This document shows positions 51,261 through 59,524 of a DNA stretch of 64,000 bases, in pieces. Source of the stretch: Actinomycetes bacterium (GTDB lineage Bacteria > Actinomycetota > Acidimicrobiia > Acidimicrobiales > RAAP-2); the NCBI GenBank assembly GCA_021791615.1, contig JAJYWG010000352.1, positions 62,330 to 126,329 of the forward strand, written 5' to 3'. The position numbers and the translations under genes were made by a program. A model generated the notes under the pieces. That model made no database searches and was not told where the DNA came from. It saw only the letters and a program-made list of their open reading frames with translations. Position 1 is the first letter of the stretch; each line of letters opens with the position of its first letter.

Positions 51261-52438
51261 CCTGACGCGAAGGTCGCCACCAGGTCGGCTCGCCACCGGC
51301 GCAGTGCCGGGTAGTGGTCTGATGCAGTCTTCCCCAGGCGGATGACGCAGAGATCGGCGGCGGGGCACAGCGAGATGGACTGGCCCTCGAAGCCCAGCGC
51401 GGCAAAGGTGCCGGCACCGTCGGGGACCACCCACCAGTGCATGCTGTGGACCTGGCCGTCGGTCGGGTCCGTCGAGCGCGCGCGCCGGGCGGTGTCCACC
51501 CAGTCCGCCGAGAGCACCCGCCGGCCTTCCCACACGCCCCCTCGCAGGTACAAGAGCCCGAACCGGGCGAAGTCCCGGGCCGTGGCGTGCAGGTACGACG
51601 ACGCGACCCACGTGCCCGACGCGTCCATGCCCGGTCGTGCCGTGGTGATCCCAATCGGGTCGAAGATCCTCTCGGCGAGGAAGCGCTCGTAGGCGTCCCC
51701 CGGTCCCACGAGTCGTGCCACGATGCCCGAGAGCACGTTGGACGTCCCGCTCGAGTAGTTGAAGCGTTCCCCGGGAACTGCAGCCAAGGGGCGGTCCGCA
51801 GCGAAGTGGGCCACGTCGTCTCGTCCCCGGCCGAAAAGCATCTCGACGACGTCGGACCGGCCCGCGCCGGTGTAGTTCTCGGTGAAATCGAGCCCGTCGC
51901 ACATGGCGAGCAGGTAGTCGAGGGTGATGTGCCGACGCGGATCTCTGCGATCCTGCCACTCGGGTACTGGCGCGGGCCGATCCAGCGTGAGGGCACCCTC
52001 GTCGACCAGGATCCCCACCGCGGCGTGAAGCACGGACTTGGCCATCGACCAGCTCAGCAGCGACGTGGCGGGGCCGATCGTCTCGGGCGGCCGGTCGAGG
52101 TGATCGAGCTGTCCGTCATAGCGTTCGACCACGATCCTCCCCCGGTGGACGATCACCACCGCGTGGGTGGGTGCCAACGAGCCCGACGGATCGAAAGCTT
52201 GCTCCACGAGCGCGTCGACGCTCGCCGCGATGGAAGAGGGAACGCCTCCCTCGGGCCAGTCGGAGGGCGGTCCGTCCGGAGGACGCCGGCGGGCCTGCGT
52301 TGCGGCCGGAGTGCCCGATGCCGGCCAGGGAGTGCCCGATGCCGGCCAGGGAGTGCCCGATGCTGGCCAGGGAGTGCCCGATGGCTGGGGAGGGAGCGGA
52401 GGGAGCGGGGGTGTCCGGTCGGCGTCCGCGTCGGTCAT
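51245..52438 (-). CDS. Beta-lactamase-fold serine hydrolase (class C/esterase family)
   Basis: 397 residues. Catalytic motif SxxK in LSWSMAKSVLHAAVG; second motif with the catalytic Tyr in FNYSSGTSNVLSG; C-terminal box near GFEGQSISLCPAADL. It resembles 6-aminohexanoate-dimer hydrolase/esterase EstB types more than true beta-lactamases. The N-terminal 60 residues are Pro-rich and include a triple SGTPWPA repeat. No signal peptide is evident. Substrate unknown. The last bases overlap pyrE. Confidence 0.85.
   Translation of the reverse strand: MTDADADRTPPLPPLPPQPSGTPWPASGTPWPASGTPWPASGTPAATQARRRPPDGPPSDWPEGGVPSSIAASVDALVEQAFDPSGSLAPTHAVVIVHRGRIVVERYDGQLDHLDRPPETIGPATSLLSWSMAKSVLHAAVGILVDEGALTLDRPAPVPEWQDRRDPRRHITLDYLLAMCDGLDFTENYTGAGRSDVVEMLFGRGRDDVAHFAADRPLAAVPGERFNYSSGTSNVLSGIVARLVGPGDAYERFLAERIFDPIGITTARPGMDASGTWVASSYLHATARDFARFGLLYLRGGVWEGRRVLSADWVDTARRARSTDPTDGQVHSMHWWVVPDGAGTFAALGFEGQSISLCPAADLCVIRLGKTASDHYPALRRWRADLVATFASGHPPS
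52317..52379 (+). repeat. Three tandem 21-bp repeats in the serine-hydrolase N-terminus
   Basis: GATGCCGGCCAGGGAGTGCCC at 52317, 52338 and 52359 (the last with one change), encoding SGTPWPA on the minus strand. The 21-bp period keeps frame. Confidence 0.9.
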
Positions 52439-52451
52439 GGCGCGACCGATC

Positions 52452-53027
52452 TCATGGAGCCGGAGGCACGAGTGGGCTCTGTGGCGGCCGTTGGATGGTC
52501 AGCACTGCGGCGAGGGCGGCGATCGAGAGCGCGAACGCCGTGTACGCCGCAAGGGTCGGTTGCATCCCGAGGTGCACGGTCAGCGCAGTCTGGGGTTGGA
52601 GGGCAGGGAGCAGCCAGCATGCGGCTGCTGCTGCGGCCAGCTCGGTCGCTGCGAGAGCCAGCGCTACACGCGCCGACGATTCGCGACCGGCAAGCCAAGG
52701 GAGCAGCCACACGACGAGCCCGGCGATCGCGGCGCCAAGAACGGTGACCTCCAGCGCGGCACGGACCACCGATTCGATCGCAAGCACCTGGTGGGCGCCG
52801 GCGACCGCGCGCTGGGTCGCCCCGAGGCCCATGGGCTGCGGCCCGACGGCGCCTGTCGTTGGCGACGCGGAGGTGGTGATGGTCGTGAGCTTCCACGGGA
52901 AGAACACGGTCGCCGCCAGGCCCACGTTCACCGGCACCCCCAGCCAGGCACCTCGCCGGCGCTGCGACGCAAAGGTGCTGGTCCCCGGCATCTCGCGTGC
53001 AGGCACGGGAGCGGTCGAGGGAGTCAA
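52452..53027 (-). CDS. Membrane protein of unknown function, four helices
   Basis: 191 residues from TTG 53027, whose codon overlaps the upstream stop (TTGA), implying coupling. Four hydrophobic segments: GVPVNVGLAATVFFPW, VTVLGAAIAGLVVWLLPWL, ATELAAAAAACWLLPAL and AYTAFALSIAALAAVLTI, with an external-looking loop after the first. No family is recognised. It is probably co-expressed with the preceding repeat-bearing membrane protein. Confidence 0.65.
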   Translation of the reverse strand: MTPSTAPVPAREMPGTSTFASQRRRGAWLGVPVNVGLAATVFFPWKLTTITTSASPTTGAVGPQPMGLGATQRAVAGAHQVLAIESVVRAALEVTVLGAAIAGLVVWLLPWLAGRESSARVALALAATELAAAAAACWLLPALQPQTALTVHLGMQPTLAAYTAFALSIAALAAVLTIQRPPQSPLVPPAP

Positions 53028-53938
53028 TGACTGAGTGTGAACGTGGCGGTCTCCGTCGACGTCCCGTCAGAGCTCGTCGGCCGACGGAGCGTTCCGGAGA
53101 ACGAGAAGTTCCCGATGGTCCCGCTGATCGAGAGCTCGTGTGTGGACGCGGGTGAGATCTGCCTGGCGATGGCATGCACGGGCTGGGACCCGAACGTGCC
53201 CGAAACCGAGACATACGCGTCCTTCGATGTTGTGGTGAGCGGCAAGTGAAGCACTTCGCTGATGGCCAGTGTGAAGCGCGTTCCTCCGAGGGTGCCGGTC
53301 CAGTGGTACAAGGTGATGGTCTCCGTGCCCCCGGGAGTTGTATGCACCTTCGGTGTGAGGAGCTTGCCGACTGTCTTCAAGTCGAGCGTGGCTCGCCCGC
53401 TGACGGCCACGCCGCCGATTGTCCCGTTGAAGGGCTGTGGCGGCGTGTGAGTGAGACCTGACGATGTCAGTGTGCCACCGCCCGAACCGCTTCCCGCCGA
53501 AGCTCCGTGCCAGGTGATGGTCGCCGATCCAGGACCGGTCGGGATGCCGGCCAGGCCGTTCGTGCGCACAATCGCGCTCACCGCGAAGTACGCCACCACC
53601 GACAGGAGCACCGCACCGGCGATCACCAGGTACGGGAGCGGCGGACGTTGCCGGTGGACCTTGCCCGGGTCCCAACCACCCGTCGTGCCGGCAGTGGGCG
53701 TCTGGCCCCACGCGGGAGGTGCTTGTGCCGCGGGGGTCTGGCCCCACGCGGGCGGTGCCTGTGCCGCGGGGGTCTGGCCCCATGCGGGCGGTGCCTGTGC
53801 CGCGGGGGTCTGGCCCCACACGGGCGGTGCCTGTGCCGCGGGCCCGACCGGCGGTCGGTAGCTCGGGTGCGATTCGGGTGGATACCAGTTGCCGTCGGAC
53901 GCCTGCCACCACCCAGGTGGGTAACCTCCGTGTCCCAT
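53024..53938 (-). CDS. Membrane-anchored protein with NWYPPE motif and 12-residue repeats
   Basis: 304 residues from ATG 53938 (AAGGGGGGCGG upstream). Cytoplasmic N-terminus begins MGHGGYPPGWWQASDGNWYP, then four repeats of PAAQAPPAWGQT type, one membrane helix (LPYLVIAGAVLLSVVAYFAV), and a 190-residue extracytoplasmic beta-rich Ser/Thr/Gly domain. The NWYPPE tag also ends the SPFH protein at the window start. Function unknown. It is coupled to the four-helix protein downstream. Confidence 0.72.
   Translation of the reverse strand: MGHGGYPPGWWQASDGNWYPPESHPSYRPPVGPAAQAPPVWGQTPAAQAPPAWGQTPAAQAPPAWGQTPAAQAPPAWGQTPTAGTTGGWDPGKVHRQRPPLPYLVIAGAVLLSVVAYFAVSAIVRTNGLAGIPTGPGSATITWHGASAGSGSGGGTLTSSGLTHTPPQPFNGTIGGVAVSGRATLDLKTVGKLLTPKVHTTPGGTETITLYHWTGTLGGTRFTLAISEVLHLPLTTTSKDAYVSVSGTFGSQPVHAIARQISPASTHELSISGTIGNFSFSGTLRRPTSSDGTSTETATFTLSH
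53700..53843 (+). repeat. Four tandem 36-bp repeats in the NWYPPE membrane protein
   Basis: Unit GTCTGGCCCCACGCGGGCGG plus 16 bases, at 53700, 53736, 53772 and 53808 with few mismatches. On the minus strand they encode Pro/Ala/Gln/Trp repeats. There are no spacers, so it is not a CRISPR array. Confidence 0.92.
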
Positions 53939-54094
53939 TGCCGCCCCCCTTCCGCTCCGCTGCAAGAGTAGGCGCATGATCCCGCGATGACAATCGTGCG
54001 TGCTCGGCCGCCGAGCCGTGAGAAAGTGCAGGATCGGCCCCGAGTGCCGGTGAGCGGAAGCGCTATCGACGCGCCACTCCCGTGACGGGCAACG

Positions 54095-55651
54095 GTGTCG
54101 GCGGGGCAAAGGGGCGGCAGTGTGCCAACCTGGGCGCTGTATGGTCCGACCGACTGCCCGGCCCAGGAGGTGCCACCACCTGCACCGCCGCCGCCACCAC
54201 CACCACCACCGGCGGCGGCGGGTTCCCGGGTGTGTCGACCAGTGCAAATGGACGCCGGCTCCTGGCCATCGGCCGGCAGTTCCGTGACGGGTGCCGATGC
54301 CGCGGGCGGGGACCCGGCTCCCACCGCCGGCGAGGAGCAGGCGAACCTTGCCGTCCATCTGGCGGATCTCTCGGCGCGCTTCTGGATACTGCTCGTCCTC
54401 ACCGGGATAGGTGCGGGGCTCGGGGCCATGACGATGATGGCCATACTCCGGGCGGTCCAGCATGCGGCCTTCGGGTACCGCACCGGCAATTACTCGGCCG
54501 CGGCCGCCCGGAGCAGCGACCTGAGGATCGTCGTGGTGCTGGCTGTGGGTGGTCTGGTCACCGGCGTGGGTCTCTGGCTGATGCGGCGCTCGGGAGGGCT
54601 CGGGGGAGAGCCGACCCATGTGGTGTGGACGGGATCAGGCGCGCTGTCGTTGATAAGGACCCTGCTCAGTGGTGCGCTGTCGGAGGTGACGGTGGGGATG
54701 GGGGCGTCGCTTGGTCGAGAGGGCGCACCCCAGCACACCGGGGCGGCTTGCGGGGATGCACTGGGGCGCCGTTTCGGTCTCTCGGACGAGCAGCGGATGC
54801 TCCTTATCGCCTGCGGGGCCGGCGCCGGCCTCGCCGCCGTCTACAACGTTCCGCTGGCGGGCGCCTTGTTCGCGCTCGAGATCTATCTGGGGACCGTCTC
54901 GATAGGGCTCGTCCTTCCGGCGCTTCTCGCGGCCGGCATTGCCACGGCAGTGTCATGGATCACCCTGCCGAACCACGCCGTCTACTCGGTGCCGCACGTT
55001 CCCAATCCCACGGTCGCCGTCATGATCTTCGCCGTGGTCGCCGGCCCAGTGATCGGGGTGACCGCGACCGGCTACCTGCGGGCGGTGGCCTGGGCCCGAT
55101 CCCACCAGCCCCGGGGGCGCCTGCTACTGGTGGAGCCGCTCGTCGTCTTCGCGTTGCTCGGTGCACTGGCCATCAAGTACCCGCTTCTCCTCGGCAACGG
55201 CATCGACTTGGCCCAGTTCGCCTTCGTCGGGAGTGCCGGTGTCCTCATGTTCCTGGCCCTCGCCGTCTTGAAGCCGATCTCCACCACGGCGTGCCTGCGA
55301 AGTGGCGCGTATGGGGGGCTGTTCACCCCGACCCTCAGCTTCGGTGCCGCACTCGGAGCGTTGGGAGGTCACCTGTGGAGCATGGCCTGGCCCGGGGCTC
55401 CCGATGCCAGCTACGTGGCGATCGCCGCCGCCGCGATGCTGGCCGGCGCCCTCAAAGCTCCCATCACGGGCACGGCGTTCCTGCTCGAGCTCACCAGGTC
55501 CACCTCTGGGATCATGGCACCGATCGTGATCGCCGTGGTCGGCGCGTCGCTCGTGGCCCGGCACCTTGACCAGCGGTCCCTCTACACCGCCCGGGGATCG
55601 GCGACTGCGAGGGCCACGCCAGACATGGGACCCGGCGCCGGGAGCCGATGA
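54095..55651 (+). CDS. ClC-family chloride channel/transporter
   Basis: 518 residues from GTG 54095; ATG 54248 would drop a 51-residue Pro-rich leader with a run of nine prolines. About ten membrane helices begin at ARFWILLVLTGIGAGLGAM. Family motifs: GMGASLGREGAPQHTGA (GREGP-like), GLAAVYNVPLAGALFALEIY, and AYGGLFTPTLSFGAALG (GxFxP). It moves chloride or related anions; whether it is a channel or H+ antiporter is not determined. Start choice is uncertain. Confidence 0.85.
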   Translation: MSAGQRGGSVPTWALYGPTDCPAQEVPPPAPPPPPPPPPAAAGSRVCRPVQMDAGSWPSAGSSVTGADAAGGDPAPTAGEEQANLAVHLADLSARFWILLVLTGIGAGLGAMTMMAILRAVQHAAFGYRTGNYSAAAARSSDLRIVVVLAVGGLVTGVGLWLMRRSGGLGGEPTHVVWTGSGALSLIRTLLSGALSEVTVGMGASLGREGAPQHTGAACGDALGRRFGLSDEQRMLLIACGAGAGLAAVYNVPLAGALFALEIYLGTVSIGLVLPALLAAGIATAVSWITLPNHAVYSVPHVPNPTVAVMIFAVVAGPVIGVTATGYLRAVAWARSHQPRGRLLLVEPLVVFALLGALAIKYPLLLGNGIDLAQFAFVGSAGVLMFLALAVLKPISTTACLRSGAYGGLFTPTLSFGAALGALGGHLWSMAWPGAPDASYVAIAAAAMLAGALKAPITGTAFLLELTRSTSGIMAPIVIAVVGASLVARHLDQRSLYTARGSATARATPDMGPGAGSR

Positions 55652-55685
55652 CCTGCCTTCGCCCAGCGCAAGTCCTGTCAACAGA

Positions 55686-56072
55686 TCACGCTTGCGGTGA
55701 GGAGAACCGGCGCTCGGTCGCCAAGGTGCAGACGGCGATGTGGTAGCTGGAATAGAGCCGGTCGCGGCCAGCTCGCTGAGCCTCGCGGTGCTCGGGATGG
55801 TCCCGCCACGCCGCGTGGCTGCCGGCGTCGGAGAAGACCACCACCGACACGCGCTCTCCGTCGGCAGACGAGAACGTCTTAAAGTCGACGAACCCGGGCA
55901 TGGTCCGGGCTATCGCCTCCATCCTGCGGGCGAGTGGCTGGTACTCCGGCTCTGCTCCCGCTCGAAGGCGTGAGCGAAAGATGGTGACGACTGCGCTCGC
56001 GGGGAGCGCCCCGGTCTCCCGGATCTCCTGACCGAACGAGGCTCCTGCGCTCACCACTGCATCATGGCGCAA
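55686..56072 (-). CDS. Antibiotic-biosynthesis monooxygenase (ABM)-domain protein
   Basis: 128 residues. VVTIFRSRLRAGAEPEYQPLA and GFVDFKTFSSADGERVSVVVFS form the dimeric alpha/beta ABM ferredoxin-like barrel; then HAAWRDHPEHREAQRAGRD. Members include monooxygenases and heme- or quinone-handling proteins. The start may lie at an internal GTG. It diverges from the pst operon across the PHO-like region, so it could share control. Confidence 0.72.
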   Translation of the reverse strand: MRHDAVVSAGASFGQEIRETGALPASAVVTIFRSRLRAGAEPEYQPLARRMEAIARTMPGFVDFKTFSSADGERVSVVVFSDAGSHAAWRDHPEHREAQRAGRDRLYSSYHIAVCTLATERRFSSPQA

Positions 56073-56175
56073 GCCGTCGGGTACCGCACCGACCGCACCT
56101 CGCGCTGCTCACGGATTCGCTCGGAGTCCCGAGCCCTCGAGTAGGTAAGCCGTCGAGCCAGTCTCGTCACCCAAA

Positions 56176-56230
56176 GTTTCCCCAAGCTTCCCGGCGTCTT
56201 CGCAAAACGTTCCCAGCGAGTTCATCTCGT
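56176..56230 (+). promoter_or_regulatory. Five tandem 11-bp PHO-box-like direct repeats upstream of pstB
   Basis: Units GTTTCCCCAAG (56176), CTTCCCGGCGT (56187), CTTCGCAAAAC (56198), GTTCCCAGCGA (56209) and GTTCATCTCGT (56220) follow each other without gaps. They share (G/C)TTY followed mostly by CC and resemble the GTTCACC-n4 direct-repeat unit of actinobacterial PhoP/RegX3-type PHO boxes. Confidence 0.6.
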
Positions 56231-56238
56231 CCAGGTAA

Positions 56239-56269
56239 GACATTCGTCATGAACATCATGACGAATGTC
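56239..56269. promoter_or_regulatory. Perfect 31-bp palindrome between PHO repeats and pstB
   Basis: GACATTCGTCATGA, spacer ACA, TCATGACGAATGTC: 14-bp arms with no mismatch, ending 26 bases before pstB GTG 56296. It could be a second operator or an RNA hairpin in the 5' leader. It contains the ATG of a 16-codon ORF (56249-56299) whose TGA overlaps the pstB GTG. Confidence 0.75.
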
Positions 56270-56295
56270 GGCACCCCTGAAACGAGCTGGGGCCG

Positions 56296-57159
56296 GTGAC
56301 GCCCGTTCGCCCCGGAGGCGGGGACGCAGGGCAAAGGGTCGCCAGTCCGGTACCAGGTGTGGTCGACCCGATCCTCGACGCCATCGATCCCGATCGAGGA
56401 CGACCGCCCAACGTGATGGAGGCCCGAGATCTCACGCTGAGCTTCGGTGCCAGGCCAATCCTGTCGGGGGTGACTGCACCGTTCGCCCGGGGCACCGTCA
56501 CCGCCCTGATCGGTCCCACCGGTTCGGGCAAGACGACGTTCCTGCGGACCCTCAACCGGATGAACGACAAGGTCCGCGGATTCCGGCGCGAAGGATCCGT
56601 GTACCTCGACGGCCAGAGCATCTGGTCCTCGGAGCAAGACCTGTTCACCCTCCGGCGACGGGTAGGGATGCTCTTTCAACGCCCGAACCCTTTCCCGATG
56701 TCCATCCGCGACAACGTCGTGGCCGGAGTCCGTGCCCATCGAATCGCCAAAGGCAAGCAGCTCGATGTGGTGGCCGAACAGCGCCTTTTAGAAGTGGGCC
56801 TGTGGGACGCGGTCAAGAACCGACTCGGCGATTCGCCGTTCAAGCTGTCCGGTGGGCAGCAGCAGCTTCTCTGCCTGGCTCGGGCGTTGGCCATCGGCCC
56901 CGAGGTGCTGCTCCTCGACGAACCGACGTCGGCGCTCGATCCGGTCTCCACCGAATTCGTCGAGCACCTCCTGGTGCAGATGACGCCGGCGCTGTCGATG
57001 GTCGTGGTCACGCACAATCTGGGCCAGGCCCGCCGGATCTCTCACCAGACGATGTTCCTGTACGACGGGGCGTTGGTGGAGCACGGTCCCACCGCGCAGG
57101 TCTTCGAGCATCCGGTGCACACCCACACCGAGCGCTACGTCACCGGAAGGATGGGGTGA
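56296..57159 (+). CDS. pstB: Phosphate ABC transporter ATP-binding protein
   Basis: 287 residues from GTG 56296; ATG 56416 (MEARDLTLSFG) would remove a 40-residue leader not typical of PstB. Walker A GPTGSGKTTFLRTLNRMND, FQRPNPFPMSIRDNV (PstB hallmark), signature KLSGGQQQLLCLARALA, Walker B LLLDEPTSALDP and VVVTHNLGQARR. It powers the Pst uptake system. Placed first, unlike the usual pstSCAB order. Confidence 0.93.
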   Translation: MTPVRPGGGDAGQRVASPVPGVVDPILDAIDPDRGRPPNVMEARDLTLSFGARPILSGVTAPFARGTVTALIGPTGSGKTTFLRTLNRMNDKVRGFRREGSVYLDGQSIWSSEQDLFTLRRRVGMLFQRPNPFPMSIRDNVVAGVRAHRIAKGKQLDVVAEQRLLEVGLWDAVKNRLGDSPFKLSGGQQQLLCLARALAIGPEVLLLDEPTSALDPVSTEFVEHLLVQMTPALSMVVVTHNLGQARRISHQTMFLYDGALVEHGPTAQVFEHPVHTHTERYVTGRMG

Positions 57160-57259
57160 TGCCCCTGACGTGACTCCGGACCCCGTCATCTCAGAAATCT
57201 CAGTGGCAGTGCACAACCTCACTCAACCAATTGCGACATTACCCAAGGAGGACCAGATA

Positions 57260-58429
57260 GTGGCTCGGAACATCCGAGGAACGTGGATCGCAGCCGTCCT
57301 ATTGGCGGTCGGTCTGGTTGCCGCCGCGTGCGGGAGCGCCAGTACGACGTCGACTGCTGCCAAGTCGGCGTCGAAGTCGTCGACATCGCCCACCTCGTCG
57401 ACAGCCTCTTCGTCGTCGAGCACCGGCGTTACCGTGGAGACGCCTCCCAGCGCTTCGCTCACCGAGACCGGGAGCACCCTGCTGTACCCGCTGTGGAACA
57501 TCTGGGCGCCGGCGTACGAGCAGAAGTACCCCCAAGTCCATTTGACCACGGCCGGGACGGGTTCGGGCACCGGGATCTCCGACGCCGCGACAGGGACGGT
57601 GGACATCGGCTCGTCCGACGCCTACCTGTCCACATCACAGAAAGCAGCTCATCCCACCCTGCTCAACATCCCCCTCGGGATCTCGGTGCAGGTCATCGGG
57701 TACAACCTTCCCGGTGTCACGGCCCACGTGAAGTTCAACGGCAAGATCCTGGCCCAGATCTACGAGGGAAAGATCACGTCGTGGAGTGCCCCCGCACTCA
57801 AGGCGATCAATCCGGGGTTGACACTGCCCGACATCCCGATCGTCCCCCTCCACCGCTCTGACGGGAGTGGCGACACGTTCATCTTCACCCAGTACCTCTC
57901 CAAGCAGACACCGGGCGGTTGGGGCACCAACGTCAAGTACGGGACCACCGTCACATGGCCCAGTGTCAGCGGGGCCCTTGCCGAGCAGGGCAACGGGGGC
58001 ATGGTGACAGGCTGCAAGAAGACCACCGGGTGCATTGCCTATGTGGGCATCAGCTACCTTTCCCAGCTCTTGGGCGACGGGTTGTACTACGGCGAGCTCA
58101 TGAACGGCTCGGGCAACTACGTGCTGCCGACATCGAGCGCAGTGGCCGCCGAGGCGAACTACTTCACGGCCAAGACGCCGGCTGATGGGACCATCTCGCT
58201 CATCAACGGCCCGGTCCCCACGGGGTACCCGATCATCAACTACGAGTACGCGATCGTGAACACCCAGCAGTCCAGTGCGTCGACGGCCAAGGCCATCCGC
58301 TCCATCCTGGAGTGGGCCATTACACCTGACAACGGCAACAGCAGCAAGTACCTGAGCCAGGTGAGCTTCCAGCCGCTGCCGCCAAAGGTGGTGGCTCAGT
58401 CGGTCAAGCAGATCGCCCAGATCAAGTAG
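57260..58429 (+). CDS. pstS: Phosphate-binding lipoprotein PstS
   Basis: 389 residues from GTG 57260 with AAGGAGG upstream. Signal peptide with lipobox (LLAVGLVAAACGS), a Ser/Thr linker, then the periplasmic-binding fold: ETGSTLLYPLWNIWAPAYEQ, PLHRSDGSGDTFIFTQYLS and the phosphate loop region. It captures phosphate outside the membrane for PstC/PstA. A 100-bp gap separates it from pstB, and pstC follows with no gap. Confidence 0.95.
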   Translation: MARNIRGTWIAAVLLAVGLVAAACGSASTTSTAAKSASKSSTSPTSSTASSSSSTGVTVETPPSASLTETGSTLLYPLWNIWAPAYEQKYPQVHLTTAGTGSGTGISDAATGTVDIGSSDAYLSTSQKAAHPTLLNIPLGISVQVIGYNLPGVTAHVKFNGKILAQIYEGKITSWSAPALKAINPGLTLPDIPIVPLHRSDGSGDTFIFTQYLSKQTPGGWGTNVKYGTTVTWPSVSGALAEQGNGGMVTGCKKTTGCIAYVGISYLSQLLGDGLYYGELMNGSGNYVLPTSSAVAAEANYFTAKTPADGTISLINGPVPTGYPIINYEYAIVNTQQSSASTAKAIRSILEWAITPDNGNSSKYLSQVSFQPLPPKVVAQSVKQIAQIK

Positions 58430-59524
58430 GTGGCGATCCTCGGAGGTGCCACCGGAGCGGCACCCCCCGCCTCTCCGGTGAAGGCGATGCGCCGGGCCTC
58501 GTTGGCCCGGCGCATCGCCACCGCCGGGTTGGCCCACGAGTCCCGGGTGTGGAAGATCGGCGGATGGCTGGCGGCCTCGGTGCCGCTGGGTTCTCTGGTG
58601 TTCATCCTCGTCGTCTTGGGTCACAAGGCCTGGCCGTCGGTGATCGTGAACGGGACCCACTTCTTCACCGGCTCGGCGTGGAAGCCTGGGAGCACGTACG
58701 GGACAACGGTGCATACGCATGGGTTCGCCCACCCCGCCGGCTCCTCCTACGGCGCATGGCCGCTTATCGCAGGCACCCTGCAGACTTCGGCCATCGCGGT
58801 GGTGCTGGCGGTACCGATCTCACTGGGCGCAGCTTTCGCCCTGACCGAGCGGCTGCCCGGTTGGCTGTCCCGACCTCTCGGATTCGCGGTAGAGATCCTG
58901 GCCGGGATCCCGAGCGTCGTCATCGGGCTCTGGGGGGTGCTCACCCTTGGTCCCATCCTGGCCCAGGACGTCTACCCGGCGATCGCCGACCACATGCCCG
59001 ACGTGCCGGTGCTGAGCTACTTCCGCAATCCGGTGGGTCACGGTGAGGGGCTTCTCACCACGGGGCTGGTACTGGGCTTGATGATCGTTCCGATCATCAC
59101 CGCCACTACCTGCGATCTGTTCTCCCAGGTACCGCCTCTGCCAAAGGAAGGCGGCCTGGCGTTGGGCATGACCGACGCCGAGGTGGCCCGGCGGGTGACC
59201 CTGCCGTGGGTCCGGACCGGCATCATCGGTGCCACTCTCCTCGGTTTGGGACGGGCGCTCGGCGAGACGATGGCCGTGGCCATGATCTCTGGGGCGGCGC
59301 TCAACACCATCAGCCCGAACGTCTTCGGGACCATGGGGACCATCGCCGCGGCCATCGTGACCCAGCTCGACTCGTCGTTCACCGACGGCACCGGGTTCGC
59401 CACGTCCGCGCTGGCTGAGGCAGCCGTGGTCCTAGTGGTCATCACCGTGCTGGCCAACCTCGTGGCCAGGCTGATCATCGCCCGCTCGGCTCGCCACGGC
59501 GTGCCCGTAGGCCGGGCGGGGTGA
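58430..59524 (+). CDS. pstC: Phosphate transport permease PstC
   Basis: 364 residues; GTG abuts the pstS stop. Six membrane helices after a basic N-terminus; PAVPISLGAAFALTERLP-like loop VPISLGAAFALTERLP, EILAGIPSVVIGLWG, and the EAA-type loop ALGMTDAEVARRVTLPWVRT with ALGETMAVAMISG. Forms the channel with PstA. Stop overlaps pstA (GTGA). Confidence 0.94.
   Translation: MAILGGATGAAPPASPVKAMRRASLARRIATAGLAHESRVWKIGGWLAASVPLGSLVFILVVLGHKAWPSVIVNGTHFFTGSAWKPGSTYGTTVHTHGFAHPAGSSYGAWPLIAGTLQTSAIAVVLAVPISLGAAFALTERLPGWLSRPLGFAVEILAGIPSVVIGLWGVLTLGPILAQDVYPAIADHMPDVPVLSYFRNPVGHGEGLLTTGLVLGLMIVPIITATTCDLFSQVPPLPKEGGLALGMTDAEVARRVTLPWVRTGIIGATLLGLGRALGETMAVAMISGAALNTISPNVFGTMGTIAAAIVTQLDSSFTDGTGFATSALAEAAVVLVVITVLANLVARLIIARSARHGVPVGRAG

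Noticed and set aside
51245..52438. Beta-lactamase resistance gene
   Set aside because: SxxK and Tyr motifs fit the broad esterase/amidase branch. There is no secretion signal and no supporting resistance context.
53700..53843. 36-bp repeats resembling a CRISPR array
   Set aside because: No unique spacers; contiguous in-frame repeats within a coding region, and no cas genes.
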